Source: Desemzia sp045528445 (GTDB lineage: Bacteria; Bacillota; Bacilli; Lactobacillales; Carnobacteriaceae). Taken from it: a stretch of DNA of 64,000 bases. Of this stretch, positions 8,990 to 17,750 are shown in pieces. The notes below the pieces were generated by a model. It saw only the letters and a program-made list of their open reading frames with translations, had not been told where the DNA came from and made no database searches. Every line of letters begins with the position of its first letter. Within the stretch, counting starts at the first letter, position 1. The translations under genes and the position numbers were made by a program. The stretch is from positions 1 through 64,000 of the forward strand of contig NZ_JBGQQU010000007.1 in the NCBI RefSeq assembly GCF_045528445.1, read 5' to 3'.

Positions 8990-9033
8990 TAAAAAAAGAG
9001 GCTGGACTGAAAATGCATAGTCAAGCCCCTTTA
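8990..9033 (-). terminator. Terminator between ddl and murF
   Basis: On the minus strand AAAGGGGCTTGACT pairs with AGTCCAGCCTCTTT, followed by a T run that leads straight into the murF ribosome binding site. It may give partial termination, tuning murF below ddl, because no clear separate murF promoter is seen. Confidence 0.7.
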
Positions 9034-9049
9034 GCCTATTATTTTTCTT

Positions 9050-10159
9050 TTACTTCATTGCATCATAATTTTTTTGTTGAAACCCTTGGCGTTCTTCAAA
9101 CCGTTTCAAGGCTAATTGAATCAATTCTTCCACCAAGTCGCCGTAATGCAAACCTGTATTTTTCCACAATAATGGATACATACTATATGCAGTAAACCCA
9201 GGCATTGTATTGATCTCATTTACAAAAATCTCTCCATTATTGGTTAGGAAGAAGTCGCAACGACTTAATCCATTTCCATCAATCGCTTGGAACGCACGAA
9301 CTGCGTACGACCTTAATTTAGCGGTCAGCTCTTCGGTTAAAGCAGCTGGTATTTGCATTTGCACTTCATTGCTGATGTATTTTGATTCATAATCATAAAA
9401 ATCTACATCTTTCAGTAATTCTCCTGGGACAGATGTATGAATGTCATCATTACCCAATAAAGCTACCTCAACTTCTCGCGCTTCTTCGATACCCTGCTCG
9501 ACTACCACTCTGCGATCATATTGGAAGGCCTGACGAACGGCTTCTTCCAGTTCTTCACGATTAGTGGCTTTATTGATTCCTACGCTGGATCCCATGTTTG
9601 CTGGTTTAACATACATCGGATAAATCAATGAACCTTCACAACGAATAAAGACTTGTTCCCGCTGGTTTTCCCAATCAAATTTAGTGATCGGTTCATAAGG
9701 TACCTGGGGCAGTCCCGCTTGATGGAATAAGTGTTTTGTAACAATCTTATCCATACCGGCAGCGCTGGCTAACACTCCAGCCCCAACATAAGGCATATTC
9801 AACACTTCAAATAAACCTTGTACAGTTCCATCCTCTCCATTCGGCCCGTGAAGAGCTGGGAAAATGACGGCATTTTCTTCTTGGATCTCGCTCGGTTTAA
9901 TCAGTTGGCCGGTTGATGATACAAGATCATCTTTCGTAAATCCTTTTTGTTCTGATGGTTCCATACGCAACGCTTTCGCTGACGTAATTTCATCCGCTTG
10001 GTGTACAATCGGTCCTCGAATCCATTGGCCAGTTCGAGTAATGTAAATGGGTTCCACTTCATAATATTGATAATAAATTTCTTGAATGATAGAGTATGCA
10101 GTCAATATAGATATGTCATGCTCTGCACTTTTCCCACCATATAAAAGAAAAATTTTCAT
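9050..10159 (-). CDS. ddl: D-alanine--D-alanine ligase
   Basis: A 369-aa ATP-grasp ligase joining two D-alanines. It begins MKIFLLYGGKSAEHDIS, contains the serine loop region GSSVGINKATN and ends with the metal-binding FVNEINTMPGFT. In the omega loop the sequence is DFYDYESKYISNE; the Tyr after Lys is the residue typical of D-Ala-D-Ala ligases, whereas D-Ala-D-Lac ligases of vancomycin-resistant lactobacilli carry Phe. A D-Ala-ending, vancomycin-susceptible precursor is therefore inferred. The start is ATG 10159 with GGAGG eight bases upstream; an upstream in-frame start is less likely. Confidence 0.97.
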   Translation of the reverse strand: MKIFLLYGGKSAEHDISILTAYSIIQEIYYQYYEVEPIYITRTGQWIRGPIVHQADEITSAKALRMEPSEQKGFTKDDLVSSTGQLIKPSEIQEENAVIFPALHGPNGEDGTVQGLFEVLNMPYVGAGVLASAAGMDKIVTKHLFHQAGLPQVPYEPITKFDWENQREQVFIRCEGSLIYPMYVKPANMGSSVGINKATNREELEEAVRQAFQYDRRVVVEQGIEEAREVEVALLGNDDIHTSVPGELLKDVDFYDYESKYISNEVQMQIPAALTEELTAKLRSYAVRAFQAIDGNGLSRCDFFLTNNGEIFVNEINTMPGFTAYSMYPLLWKNTGLHYGDLVEELIQLALKRFEERQGFQQKNYDAMK

Positions 10160-10332
10160 TATTGTTCCTCCACGTTTCGGACTTATCATTATAAATCAGT
10201 TATTAGCGATAATTCAGCTGTAATTGTATCATATTTCAATTTAGAATCCTAGGTTTCCTGGGCGTTAAATATTTGTGACACAATGCCCTTTTTATGCTGT
10301 CCGATACTTCTTTCAGCTAGTAGTCCTTACTT

Positions 10333-11103
10333 TTACAAACTTGGAGCCAAAGGTTGCAATTCCTTGATTGACCACTTTTGTTCTTGGTGATCATAAAGCA
10401 CCAAAGACATTAACTCGCTTTCTTTCATTTGGGATTGCAAATTTCGAACTCGATCTTCTACTAAGTAAACCCCTATTTCTGAAACAGTGTCTCGAGAAGT
10501 TATTTTCGAAAAAGACAGCGCAGCACCTTCTCTCAACAGAGGTGTCAGTTCATGGGTCAGTTCAAGTGGAATGGTTTCGATTTTTTTCGGTTTTTTAAAT
10601 AGAATCCGTTTTTCATTGACACACTCATTTACTCGATTCGTAATTTCCCGAGCAAAAAAATCATAAAATAAATTTAAATCACGACAGTAAATTTTTGTAA
10701 AGCCATCTGCTAAGGTAAGTACGATAAAGTTATTTTGCAGCTTGTAATAGAAAGGTGAGTGCAGCGAAGTATAAGCATGTGCAACATAAAGCAATTCAGA
10801 GATTTCTACAGGTGTTAATTCGTGTAATAAATCCAAGCTTTGAAAATCAATCCATTTGCCCAGTTTTTTAATGTATGTGTGGTAAGCTTCACTAGTTAAA
10901 AATTCTTCCACTTTTTGTGCTCCACGAATTACCCGAAAGCCCGTATGAGAATCGTATTCGCCGGTGTCTTTTGCAGCATTCAGCAACAATAAATTCTTCA
11001 GTGGTTGTTGTATAATGTCCTTATAACCTGAAAAGCTGACCCCTTTGTTCAAAACTGAATTAGAGACGCTGTCCAAGTGGACATAAATAAAATCGTTTTC
11101 CAC
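10333..11103 (-). CDS. Conserved hypothetical protein
   Basis: A 256-aa soluble protein that I do not recognise. There is no signal peptide, membrane segment, nucleotide-binding loop or zinc motif; Cys is rare. It is mixed alpha/beta with a central hydrophobic stretch (YYKLQNNFIVLTLADGFTKIYCRDLNLFYDFF, quoted as residues about 125-157) and basic region FKKPKKIE. The start is GTG 11103, with GAGGAG eight bases upstream; an ATG nine codons earlier overlaps that site. It stands alone between ddl and rpmE2 on the minus strand. Codon use looks like its neighbours, so no sign of recent transfer. Confidence 0.8.
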   Translation of the reverse strand: MENDFIYVHLDSVSNSVLNKGVSFSGYKDIIQQPLKNLLLLNAAKDTGEYDSHTGFRVIRGAQKVEEFLTSEAYHTYIKKLGKWIDFQSLDLLHELTPVEISELLYVAHAYTSLHSPFYYKLQNNFIVLTLADGFTKIYCRDLNLFYDFFAREITNRVNECVNEKRILFKKPKKIETIPLELTHELTPLLREGAALSFSKITSRDTVSEIGVYLVEDRVRNLQSQMKESELMSLVLYDHQEQKWSIKELQPLAPSL

Positions 11104-11230
11104 AATACATTCTCCTCGTGTTATAGTCATCTTTATTGTACTACAAAATTCCTCTCATACTGTATCAATATGATGAAAATAACGTTACAATCTCGCTTAA
11201 GTCTGTCCGTCAATTTTATTTTTAAGTCAA

Positions 11231-11265
11231 AAAAAACTCTTCGAAAAAGTTTCGAAGAGTTTTGA
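11231..11265 (-). terminator. Terminator of rpmE2
   Basis: AAAACTCTTCGAAA, loop, TTCGAAGAGTTTTTTT on the minus strand; the A/T flanks make it potentially bidirectional. Confidence 0.88.
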
Positions 11266-11293
11266 CCAATCATCACAATAAAGGATAGTTGAT

Positions 11294-11557
11294 TTATTTT
11301 TCTTTGTTTGTATCTGCAAGACCATATTTCTTGTTGAAACGGTCCACACGTCCATCTGCTTGAGTAAATTTTTGACGTCCAGTGTAGAACGGGTGAGAAT
11401 CAGAAGAAATTTCAACACGGATTAATGGATATGTGTTTCCATCTTCCCATTCAACTGTTTCATCTGAAGATTTAGTTGATCCTGATAAAAATTTGTACCC
11501 TGTAGTTGTATCCATAAATACAACTTGATTATATCCTGGATGGATTTCTTGTTTCAT
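11294..11557 (-). CDS. rpmE2: 50S ribosomal protein L31 type B
   Basis: An 87-aa ribosomal protein beginning MKQEIHPGYNQVVFMDTTTG and containing SDSHPFYTGRQKF. It has no cysteine at all, so it is the zinc-independent (C-minus, type B) form that can replace the zinc-binding L31 when zinc is scarce. The start is ATG 11557 with AAGGAG upstream. It lies downstream of rho, the order seen in Bacillus (rho-rpmE). No Zur-type operator was identified, so zinc regulation is not supported here. Confidence 0.97.
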   Translation of the reverse strand: MKQEIHPGYNQVVFMDTTTGYKFLSGSTKSSDETVEWEDGNTYPLIRVEISSDSHPFYTGRQKFTQADGRVDRFNKKYGLADTNKEK

Positions 11558-11710
11558 AGTTATATCTCTCCTTATGCCCTGGATCATTTGCTGAACCAGA
11601 GTTATTCGCTGTTTTTTTCACAACAATAGCATATTATCATGTTTAGCAGATGATTGCAATTAATTTTTCTGACCTTGATTAAGAGTCTTTTACTTTACTC
11701 CATCGCAATG

Positions 11711-13006
11711 CTATCGACGATTATTCCGATAGTTTTTAGGCTGGGCCAATGCTGAAGCCGAGAAAGTGTCAAAGAACTCATTATTTGTTTTCGCTTTTCT
11801 TAAAGCTCGAATAAATTGATCCGTAAACTCTAAAGATTCTCCCGTCATTGCATGACGTACTTTCCAAATCGACTCTACGCGACTTCCGCTAAGCAACAAT
11901 TCTTCTTTTCGAGTTCCAGATTTTTTGATATCGATTGCCGGAAAAATACGTCTTTCCGCCAATTCTCTTGAAAGATGCAGTTCAGAGTTCCCAGTCCCTT
12001 TAAACTCTTCATAGATAATATCATCCATACGGCTTCCTGTATCGACTAAAGCGGTAGCCAATATCGTTAAACTTCCACCTTCTTCAATATTACGAGCAGC
12101 CCCAAAGAATTTTTTAGGTTTGTACAAAGCAGCTGGATCGATACCACCGCTTAATGTCCGTCCACTTGGAGGAATGACTAAATTATAAGCTCTTGCTAAA
12201 CGAGTGATGCTGTCCATTAAAATCACTACGTCTCGCTTATCTTCCACCAACCGCATAGCTCTTTCAAGAACAAGTTCCGAAACACGGACATGATTTTGAG
12301 GCATTTGGTCAAAAGTAGAAGATACGACTTCACCTTTAACCGTACGTTCTAAGTCAGTCACTTCTTCTGGTCGTTCATCGATCAGCAATAAAATCAGTTC
12401 GACATCTGGATAATTCTCTGCAATTCCATTAGCAATGTCTTTCAGCAAGACTGTTTTACCAGCTTTTGGCGGTGCAACTATTAATCCACGCTGTCCAAAA
12501 CCAACTGGAGAAACGACATCTATGATCCGAGTAGAAACCTTTGTTTGAGCTGTTTCTAAGACAATCTGTTTGTCTGGATAAAGAGGTGTCAGGGCTGGAA
12601 AATGTGACCGTTCTTTTGCATCTTCAGGATTCTTATCGTTTACTAAGTTAACGTGCATCAAACCATAATATCGTTCAGATGGTTTAGGAGGTCTAGCTTT
12701 ACCTGAAACTTTGTCTCCATTTCTTAAACCAAAACGTTTGATTTGAGAGCCGGAAATATAAATATCTTCTTTACTAGGTGTGTAGTTGATTGGACGTAAA
12801 AACCCAAAATCTTGTTGGTCCATAATATCCAGTACACCTTCTACAATAAAGAAGCCTTGTTTCTCCTCCTGTGCACGAATAACTGCTAAAGAAAGCTCTT
12901 TTTTATTCATTTGGCTGTAATAGGGAATTTTTAATGCTTTAGCATATTGGTAAATTTCCTTTAGTGTTTTGCTTTCTAATTCCTTCAATGTTAAGATCTC
13001 ATCCAT
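11711..13006 (-). CDS. rho: Transcription termination factor Rho
   Basis: A 431-aa hexameric RNA helicase that ends transcription. Order: N-terminal helical region (about 1-45), cold-shock-like RNA-binding domain (MDQQDFGFLRPINYTP, about 65-110), then the ATPase core with Walker A VAPPKAGKTVLLK (about 178-190), DERPEEV, and Walker B VVILMDSITRLARAYN. ATG 13006 with GAGGGG upstream; an in-frame start five codons earlier lies on the ribosome site. It is preceded by murA on the same strand, the two being separated by three copies of a palindromic repeat. Confidence 0.97.
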   Translation of the reverse strand: MDEILTLKELESKTLKEIYQYAKALKIPYYSQMNKKELSLAVIRAQEEKQGFFIVEGVLDIMDQQDFGFLRPINYTPSKEDIYISGSQIKRFGLRNGDKVSGKARPPKPSERYYGLMHVNLVNDKNPEDAKERSHFPALTPLYPDKQIVLETAQTKVSTRIIDVVSPVGFGQRGLIVAPPKAGKTVLLKDIANGIAENYPDVELILLLIDERPEEVTDLERTVKGEVVSSTFDQMPQNHVRVSELVLERAMRLVEDKRDVVILMDSITRLARAYNLVIPPSGRTLSGGIDPAALYKPKKFFGAARNIEEGGSLTILATALVDTGSRMDDIIYEEFKGTGNSELHLSRELAERRIFPAIDIKKSGTRKEELLLSGSRVESIWKVRHAMTGESLEFTDQFIRALRKAKTNNEFFDTFSASALAQPKNYRNNRR

Positions 13007-13031
13007 AAATTTGCCCCTCACTCCAGTCTTT

Positions 13032-13143
13032 TATTAAAATGAGTTGCGCATGGCAGACTCTCTATGACTTCATTTTTCTTTTAGTTGGGAAAAAATGAGG
13101 TCTACAAAAGTCTAAGCGCCATACGCCACGCTCTGCTCTCTAT
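13032..13143 (-). repeat. Intercistronic palindromic repeat, copy A (inner arm deleted)
   Basis: Member of a roughly 125-bp imperfect palindrome family found at four loci here. The minus-strand reading starts ATAGAGAGCAGAGCG and ends with CATGCGCAACTCATTTTAATA. The outer arms (AGACTTTTGTAGA/TCATAGAGAGTCTGCC) are intact, but the second half of the inner hairpin, expected after TTGGG, is missing. The copy is therefore about 12 bp shorter. Confidence 0.75.
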
Positions 13144-13266
13144 TTAAACGAGCTGCGAAGAGCAGCCTTCCTATGATTTCGTTTTAACTTGTTATTGGCA
13201 AAAAACGCCAATGACAAGTTAAAATCGAACTCTACGGAAGTCTAAACGCTCTTCTCTGCTCTCTAT
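13143..13266 (-). repeat. Intercistronic palindromic repeat, copy B
   Basis: Head-to-tail with copies A and C. Inner hairpin arms (plus strand) TTTTAACTTGTTATTGGC and GCCAATGACAAGTTAAAA are complementary except for one position, around an A-rich loop. The outer arms GAGCAG/CTTCC and GGAAG/CGCTCTTC continue the stem. No T run follows, so it is not an intrinsic terminator. Confidence 0.85.
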
Positions 13267-13388
13267 TAAATGAGCTGTGCAAACCAGTTCTTCTATGAGT
13301 TCGATTTTCAGTTTTTATTGGGAAAAGCACCCAATTAAAACTGAAAGTCGAACTCTACGAAGGCCTAAACGGTTTGTTCCGCTCTCTA
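13267..13388 (-). repeat. Intercistronic palindromic repeat, copy C
   Basis: On the minus strand it starts at the TAG stop codon of murA and continues AGAGCGGAACAAACC. The inner arms (plus strand) TTTTCAGTTTTTATTGGG and CCCAATTAAAACTGAAA are complementary but differ in sequence from copy B, so pairing, not sequence, is conserved. Confidence 0.85.
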
Positions 13389-14645
13389 TTCTTCTATCAT
13401 TTCAATATCTGCTCCGAGGTTGGTCAGTTTTTCTATGATATGATCATAACCTCTGAGGATATTTTCAACGCCAGTGATGATCGTTGTTCCTTGAGCCATT
13501 AATCCGGCAGTAACTAAACATGCTCCTGCTCTTAAATCACTCGCTTCAACTTCCACACCAGTTAATTCGTTTGGACCCTCTAAGATAATAATATCACTTT
13601 CTACTCTCGCTTTGGCACCCATACGCACTAATTCCGGAATATGTTTAACTCGTTTAGGATAAATCGTATCTTTGATGATCGATTCTCCGCCTGCTTTAAG
13701 CAGTAAAGGAGTAAGAGGTTGTTGCAAATCTGTTGCAAATCCAGGGTAAGGTACAGCTTTGACAGAAACAGGTTTTAAGTCAGTCGCTTCTTTAACACGC
13801 ACGCTGTCTTCTCCAATTTCCATCGGTACGCCCATTTCTTCCATTTTTGCTAATAGACCTTCAATGTGTTCTACGATAACGCTTTGTACAAGAACATCTT
13901 TCCCAACTGCTCCAGCCATGGCTAGGTAGGTACCTGCTTCAATACGATCTGGAATAATCGTATGACGACAGCCATGCATTTCTTCGACACCTTCGATACG
14001 AATTACATCCGTACCTGCTCCACGTACTTTAGCTCCCATATTATTCAATAAAGTAGCTACATCAATAATTTCAGGCTCTCTGGCTGCATTTTCAATAATG
14101 GTTTTGCCTTTTGCCTTAGCCGATGCCAACATTACATTAATGGTGGCTCCGATAGACACGACATCCATATAAATCCGCGTTCCAGTCAATCCTTCTTCTG
14201 AAGTTTTTAAATACATAGCTCCCATTTCATTGTCTACAGTAGCTCCTAAAGCTCTAAAACCTTTTAAATGTTGATCGATTGGACGAGGACCTAAGAAACA
14301 ACCTCCAGGTAAACCAACAACACCTTTTCCAAACTTAGTTAATAAAGCACCCATAAAATAATAAGAAGCTCTTAAACTTTTTATTTTACCATTGGGCATC
14401 GGAATCGAAATCATTTCTGTGGGGTCTACCACTAATGTAGAACCATCAAAATTCGTTTTTACATTCATATCATTTAATATTTCAATCAATGAGTGCACAT
14501 CTTGAATATCAGGCACACCTTCTAACGTTACCGGTGAGTCTGCAAGAATTGTAGCTGGGATCAACGCGACAGTACTGTTTTTAGCTCCACTAATGGTGAT
14601 TTCTCCAGACAATTGTTTACCACCACGGACGACAATTTTTTTCAT
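13386..14645 (-). CDS. murA: UDP-N-acetylglucosamine 1-carboxyvinyltransferase (MurA2/MurZ type)
   Basis: A 419-aa enolpyruvyl transferase performing the first committed step of peptidoglycan synthesis. The N-terminus KKIVVRGGKQLSGEITISGAKN has the conserved Lys/Asn; the catalytic loop reads LPGGCFLGPRPIDQHLKGF with the Cys that fosfomycin alkylates, so a fosfomycin-sensitive enzyme is expected. Position fba-murA-rho matches Bacillus murZ (murAB), suggesting the second MurA paralogue; the primary murA would lie elsewhere. The start is ATG 14645: GAGG is 11 bases upstream, while the ATG three codons earlier is only about two bases from it. Confidence 0.94.
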   Translation of the reverse strand: MKKIVVRGGKQLSGEITISGAKNSTVALIPATILADSPVTLEGVPDIQDVHSLIEILNDMNVKTNFDGSTLVVDPTEMISIPMPNGKIKSLRASYYFMGALLTKFGKGVVGLPGGCFLGPRPIDQHLKGFRALGATVDNEMGAMYLKTSEEGLTGTRIYMDVVSIGATINVMLASAKAKGKTIIENAAREPEIIDVATLLNNMGAKVRGAGTDVIRIEGVEEMHGCRHTIIPDRIEAGTYLAMAGAVGKDVLVQSVIVEHIEGLLAKMEEMGVPMEIGEDSVRVKEATDLKPVSVKAVPYPGFATDLQQPLTPLLLKAGGESIIKDTIYPKRVKHIPELVRMGAKARVESDIIILEGPNELTGVEVEASDLRAGACLVTAGLMAQGTTIITGVENILRGYDHIIEKLTNLGADIEMIEE

Positions 14646-15236
14646 TTGTTTCATTACCTCACTTATAGTTATACGTTCGTTTTATTTTTTTGGATGATCA
14701 ATCTAGTTCTATTCAATAAGGATCACACGATTTTCGTTTTCTTAGTAACTCTCTTGACAGCATAATACCCTTACTCTATACATAAAAATTGGAAGACCAC
14801 AATCAAAAAAAGATTCTTCGCTAAATCTCTTCTCACTCTGATAAATGATATTACTCTAACTACTTTTGTAGTTTTGTTGTTCAGTGCTATGAGAAATGAG
14901 ATCAATGAAAATAAAATTGGTGACTAGCGAGGATTCAGCGAATCTGGCCACTTAGAAAAAAGTGCTCTTTGATACGCTGCTTTTAAGGATGTATGCTCTC
15001 CTGTTCAGTTTTATGGCAGTATAAAAAACTGTAAGACATTAGCACTATTCTACTACATCGCACCTTATCTGACAACTATTATAGACCAAACAAACGCTTC
15101 AAACGGAAAGTTGAAACAACTTTAACCAAGAAAATATTTTTGTCATATCCTGTCATCGCTGTGTTATATAGCGGCAGAGGTCAAAAGCAACGAAATAGTG
15201 TCTAAAAAATGATCATAGTCAGCTTTTTTTCAACAA
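14646..15236. other. Long non-coding gap between fba and murA
   Basis: About 590 bp without a credible gene. On the minus strand a TATAAT sits at about 15083-15078 (no good -35), followed by several short hairpins such as GATTC/GAATC (about 14937-14925). A weak terminator-like AGATT...AATCT plus seven T residues lies at about 14836-14808. This could be a long murA leader or an unrecognised RNA. A plus-strand promoter is listed separately. Confidence 0.4.
14754..14782 (+). promoter_or_regulatory. Orphan consensus promoter in the fba-murA gap
   Basis: TTGACA (14754-14759), 17-base spacer, TATACA (14777-14782) on the plus strand. No plus-strand gene follows before the fba terminator; a transcript would be non-coding and antisense to the murA leader. 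It may be a chance match in AT-rich DNA. Confidence 0.4.
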
Positions 15237-15264
15237 AAAAACCTTCTCCCGAAGGAAAAGGCAT
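15235..15264 (-). terminator. Terminator of fba
   Basis: On the minus strand CCTTCGGGAGAAGG followed by seven T residues, 25-50 bases after the fba stop codon. Confidence 0.75.
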
Positions 15265-15288
15265 TAATCATCTATTTAAAGTCATGCA

Positions 15289-16146
15289 TTAAGCTTGGCC
15301 AGATGAACCAAATTCACGCATTTTTGCTTTTGTTGTTGCAGTAATATCTTCTTTACCTGGTCCAACAATTTTACGTGGGTCGTAAACTGTCGCATTGTTT
15401 GCGATAACTTCACGAGTTTTCTTAGCCCAAACTTGTTGTAATTCAGTATTAACGTTGATTTTAGTGTGGCCGTATTCAATAGCTTTTTTAATTTGGAATT
15501 CTGGAATTCCTGATCCACCGTGTAATACTAATGGAGCACCAGTTAATTCAGAGATTTCTTTCATTTCATCAAAACCTAGTACTGGTTCGCCATCGTAATC
15601 CCCATGTACAGAACCTAGTGCTGCTGCTAATGCATCAATACCAGCTTCTTCAACCATACGTTTGCATTCTTGAGCGTCTGCATATAAAACTCCGCCTGTA
15701 ACGCCATCTTCAGTACCACCAACAGACCCAACTTCAGCTTCAACTGAAGCGCCTTTTGAATGAGCATATTCTACAACAGATTTTGTTGCTGCAATATTTT
15801 CTTCAATTGGGAATTTTGAGTTATCGATCATTACTGAAGAAAATCCAGCATCGATAGCTGCAGTACAGTTTGCTAAAGACGAACCATGGTCTAAGTGCAA
15901 CGCTACTGGAACTGTGATTTCCATAGTTTCCATTAAAGCTTCCACCATAGCTGCTACTACTTTAAAACCGCCCATATATTTTGCTGCGCCTTCTGAAACC
16001 CCTAAAATTACCGGTGATTTTTCTTCTTGTGCAGCAGTCAATACAGCTTGAGTCCATTCTAAATTGTTGATGTTGAATTGACCAATTGCGTAGTGACCTT
16101 TCAACCCTTTTTGTAACATATCTGTCATGCTTACTAAACGAGTCAT
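15289..16146 (-). CDS. fba: Class II fructose-1,6-bisphosphate aldolase
   Basis: A 285-aa zinc-dependent aldolase of glycolysis, splitting fructose-1,6-bisphosphate to dihydroxyacetone phosphate and glyceraldehyde-3-phosphate. Zinc and catalytic motifs: VALHLDHGSSL (about 78-88), VEAEVGSVGGTEDG (about 133-146), LVLHGGSGIP and the phosphate site KINVNTE. ATG 16146 has GAGGAGG nine bases upstream. It is monocistronic, with its own terminator. The dihydroxyacetone phosphate it makes is also the substrate of MgsA encoded at 32 kb. Confidence 0.97.
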   Translation of the reverse strand: MTRLVSMTDMLQKGLKGHYAIGQFNINNLEWTQAVLTAAQEEKSPVILGVSEGAAKYMGGFKVVAAMVEALMETMEITVPVALHLDHGSSLANCTAAIDAGFSSVMIDNSKFPIEENIAATKSVVEYAHSKGASVEAEVGSVGGTEDGVTGGVLYADAQECKRMVEEAGIDALAAALGSVHGDYDGEPVLGFDEMKEISELTGAPLVLHGGSGIPEFQIKKAIEYGHTKINVNTELQQVWAKKTREVIANNATVYDPRKIVGPGKEDITATTKAKMREFGSSGQA

Positions 16147-16304
16147 ACTTTGTTGCCTCCTCAGAGATATCTTTGTGTGCTAATGAACTTAGCCGACGCT
16201 CCAATTGTACCAGACTCTAACTTATTTTTCCATGAAAATTGAAAAAAATAACGTGTTTTCATTATGTCTATTTAAAATAGACAATTAGTCTCACTACTTT
16301 TCTC

Positions 16305-16346
16305 TGCAAAAAAACTCTCTATTCCTTTTTGAATAGAGAGTTTTTT
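16305..16346 (-). terminator. Terminator of rpoE
   Basis: AAAAAACTCTCTATTC, loop, GAATAGAGAGTTTTTTT; near-perfect stem and T run on the minus strand, A/T flanks on both sides. Confidence 0.9.
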
Positions 16347-16379
16347 GTGCCATGGGTTAAAGATGGGACCTAACGAAGA

Positions 16380-17018
16380 TTAGAAATCTTCTTCATCTTG
16401 TTCGTCATCTTCATCTTCAATCAATGTTAAATCGCCTTCTACACCATCCGGCAATTCATCTTCTTCGTCATCGTCTGCTCCTAAAGCTGTCAAGTCTTCT
16501 TTGTATTCGCCAAGGTCTTCCTCATCTTCCTCATCAATCAAGACACCATGATCAGATACATCTACACGTCCACCATAAACAGTTCCTTTGTCGTCCTCTT
16601 CTTCATCTTCTTCAACGACTTCTTCTTCTTCGTATTCGTCAGAGTCTTCAGGATCATCTGCATTGTAATCAATTTCGTCACCATAAGCAGTTTTAGCTTT
16701 TTTACGACGGCGTGGTCTTTCGTCTTCGTTATCATTATCATGAGTTAATTCTTCATCAATAGAATCGATTGGATACCATGAACGTAATCCCCAGCGGTTA
16801 TCTCCAAGGGAAATAAAACTACCATCAATATTTAAGTTTGTATAAAATTGCGGCATTTCTTTTTCAACTTTTTCATCTGTTAAATCTAAGTAATCGATAA
16901 TTTCTTTCAACAAATCCGTGAAATCCATGACTTCACCTGTTTGTTCCAAAATAGCATGAGCAACTTCAATCATTGACAATTCACTTCTAATTTGTCCATC
17001 AAATTGTGTTAGTTCCAT
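16380..17018 (-). CDS. rpoE: RNA polymerase delta subunit
   Basis: A 212-aa delta subunit that displaces RNA from RNA polymerase and speeds recycling. The N-terminal winged-helix-like HARE domain (about 1-95) includes MIEVAHAILEQTGEVMDFTDLLKEI and RWGLRSWYPID. From about residue 105 the tail is almost entirely Asp/Glu. ATG 17018 is preceded by AAGGACGG. In most Firmicutes pyrG follows rpoE directly; here a terminator and fba follow instead. The acidic tail produces a His/Leu-rich antisense frame that is not a gene. Confidence 0.96.
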   Translation of the reverse strand: MELTQFDGQIRSELSMIEVAHAILEQTGEVMDFTDLLKEIIDYLDLTDEKVEKEMPQFYTNLNIDGSFISLGDNRWGLRSWYPIDSIDEELTHDNDNEDERPRRRKKAKTAYGDEIDYNADDPEDSDEYEEEEVVEEDEEEDDKGTVYGGRVDVSDHGVLIDEEDEEDLGEYKEDLTALGADDDEEDELPDGVEGDLTLIEDEDDEQDEEDF

Positions 17019-17062
17019 TAAAGTTCCGTCCTTTCAAGAGTCTACTCTCTATCTTACAATAG

Positions 17063-17497
17063 TTAAACAGTAAAAAGCAATTGTAAATTGTATTCTCCTA
17101 ACTTTTCTTTTCCCATAAACAAATCGTATCCGATAAATACCTTCCCGGAGAAAGGATTGTCTGTGTAGCTGATCTGCAATTGACGGGTCACCGTGTCTAC
17201 ATAAACTCCGCCTTGTGGAGTACGATAAAGCGTCTCATAGCTTTTTCCTTGCTCAAATTTTAATCGAGTGGTCATTTCGCCTTTACGCGTTAAAGTAACG
17301 ATACCATTCGGTTCAATTTTAAATGTGACAGGAATTCGTCCTTGCTCCTCATAGTTTTCCTCATAACGTATATAATACGAGCCACCCATTTGAACAACTT
17401 TTCCTTTTTCATCGAAGAAAAATTTTTCTGTATCATTATTTTGAGTGATAGCTGTCTCAACGTGTATTTTTGCCGGCATTCCTTTTGTTAAATCCAT
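17063..17497 (-). CDS. DUF1934 beta-barrel protein (YwiB-like)
   Basis: A 144-aa cytoplasmic protein of the DUF1934/YwiB family, calycin-like beta-barrel, function unknown. Beta-rich pattern with HVETAITQNNDTEKFFFDEKGKVVQMGGSYYIRYEE (residues about 12-46) and repeated short strands to the end (EYNLQLLFT). It lies 44 bp upstream of rpoE on the same strand, as ywiB lies near rpoE and argS in Bacillus. ATG 17497 with GAGGTG upstream. Confidence 0.85.
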   Translation of the reverse strand: MDLTKGMPAKIHVETAITQNNDTEKFFFDEKGKVVQMGGSYYIRYEENYEEQGRIPVTFKIEPNGIVTLTRKGEMTTRLKFEQGKSYETLYRTPQGGVYVDTVTRQLQISYTDNPFSGKVFIGYDLFMGKEKLGEYNLQLLFTV

Positions 17498-17750
17498 TTT
17501 TTCACCTCTAGCAGTTTTCTATCTGTCTGGTTTTGACACCTTACTTCATCAAGTCTCTTCTATTTTAGCATAGAAATCTCTCTTACTTTACTATATTCTC
17601 TTAATGAATGATTTTCCATAAATAAAATCCTTCCAAGTCTTTGCGTTTATTTCCCTATTTCTAACACTCATTTGGTATAATAATGGCAATTAGACTATTA
17701 ACTAGTCATTTTATATGGATGGCTGATAAAGATTGGAGTACGTCAAACGC

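Noticed and set aside
11227..11418. Minus-strand 63-residue frame
   Set aside because: Alternative frame of rpmE2 that continues through its terminator.
13032..13388. Palindromic repeats as Rho-independent terminators
   Set aside because: The stems are long but not followed by T tracts, and they lie inside operons.
16424..16748. Plus-strand His/Leu- and Phe-rich frames
   Set aside because: Antisense readings of the Asp/Glu tail of the RNA polymerase delta subunit.
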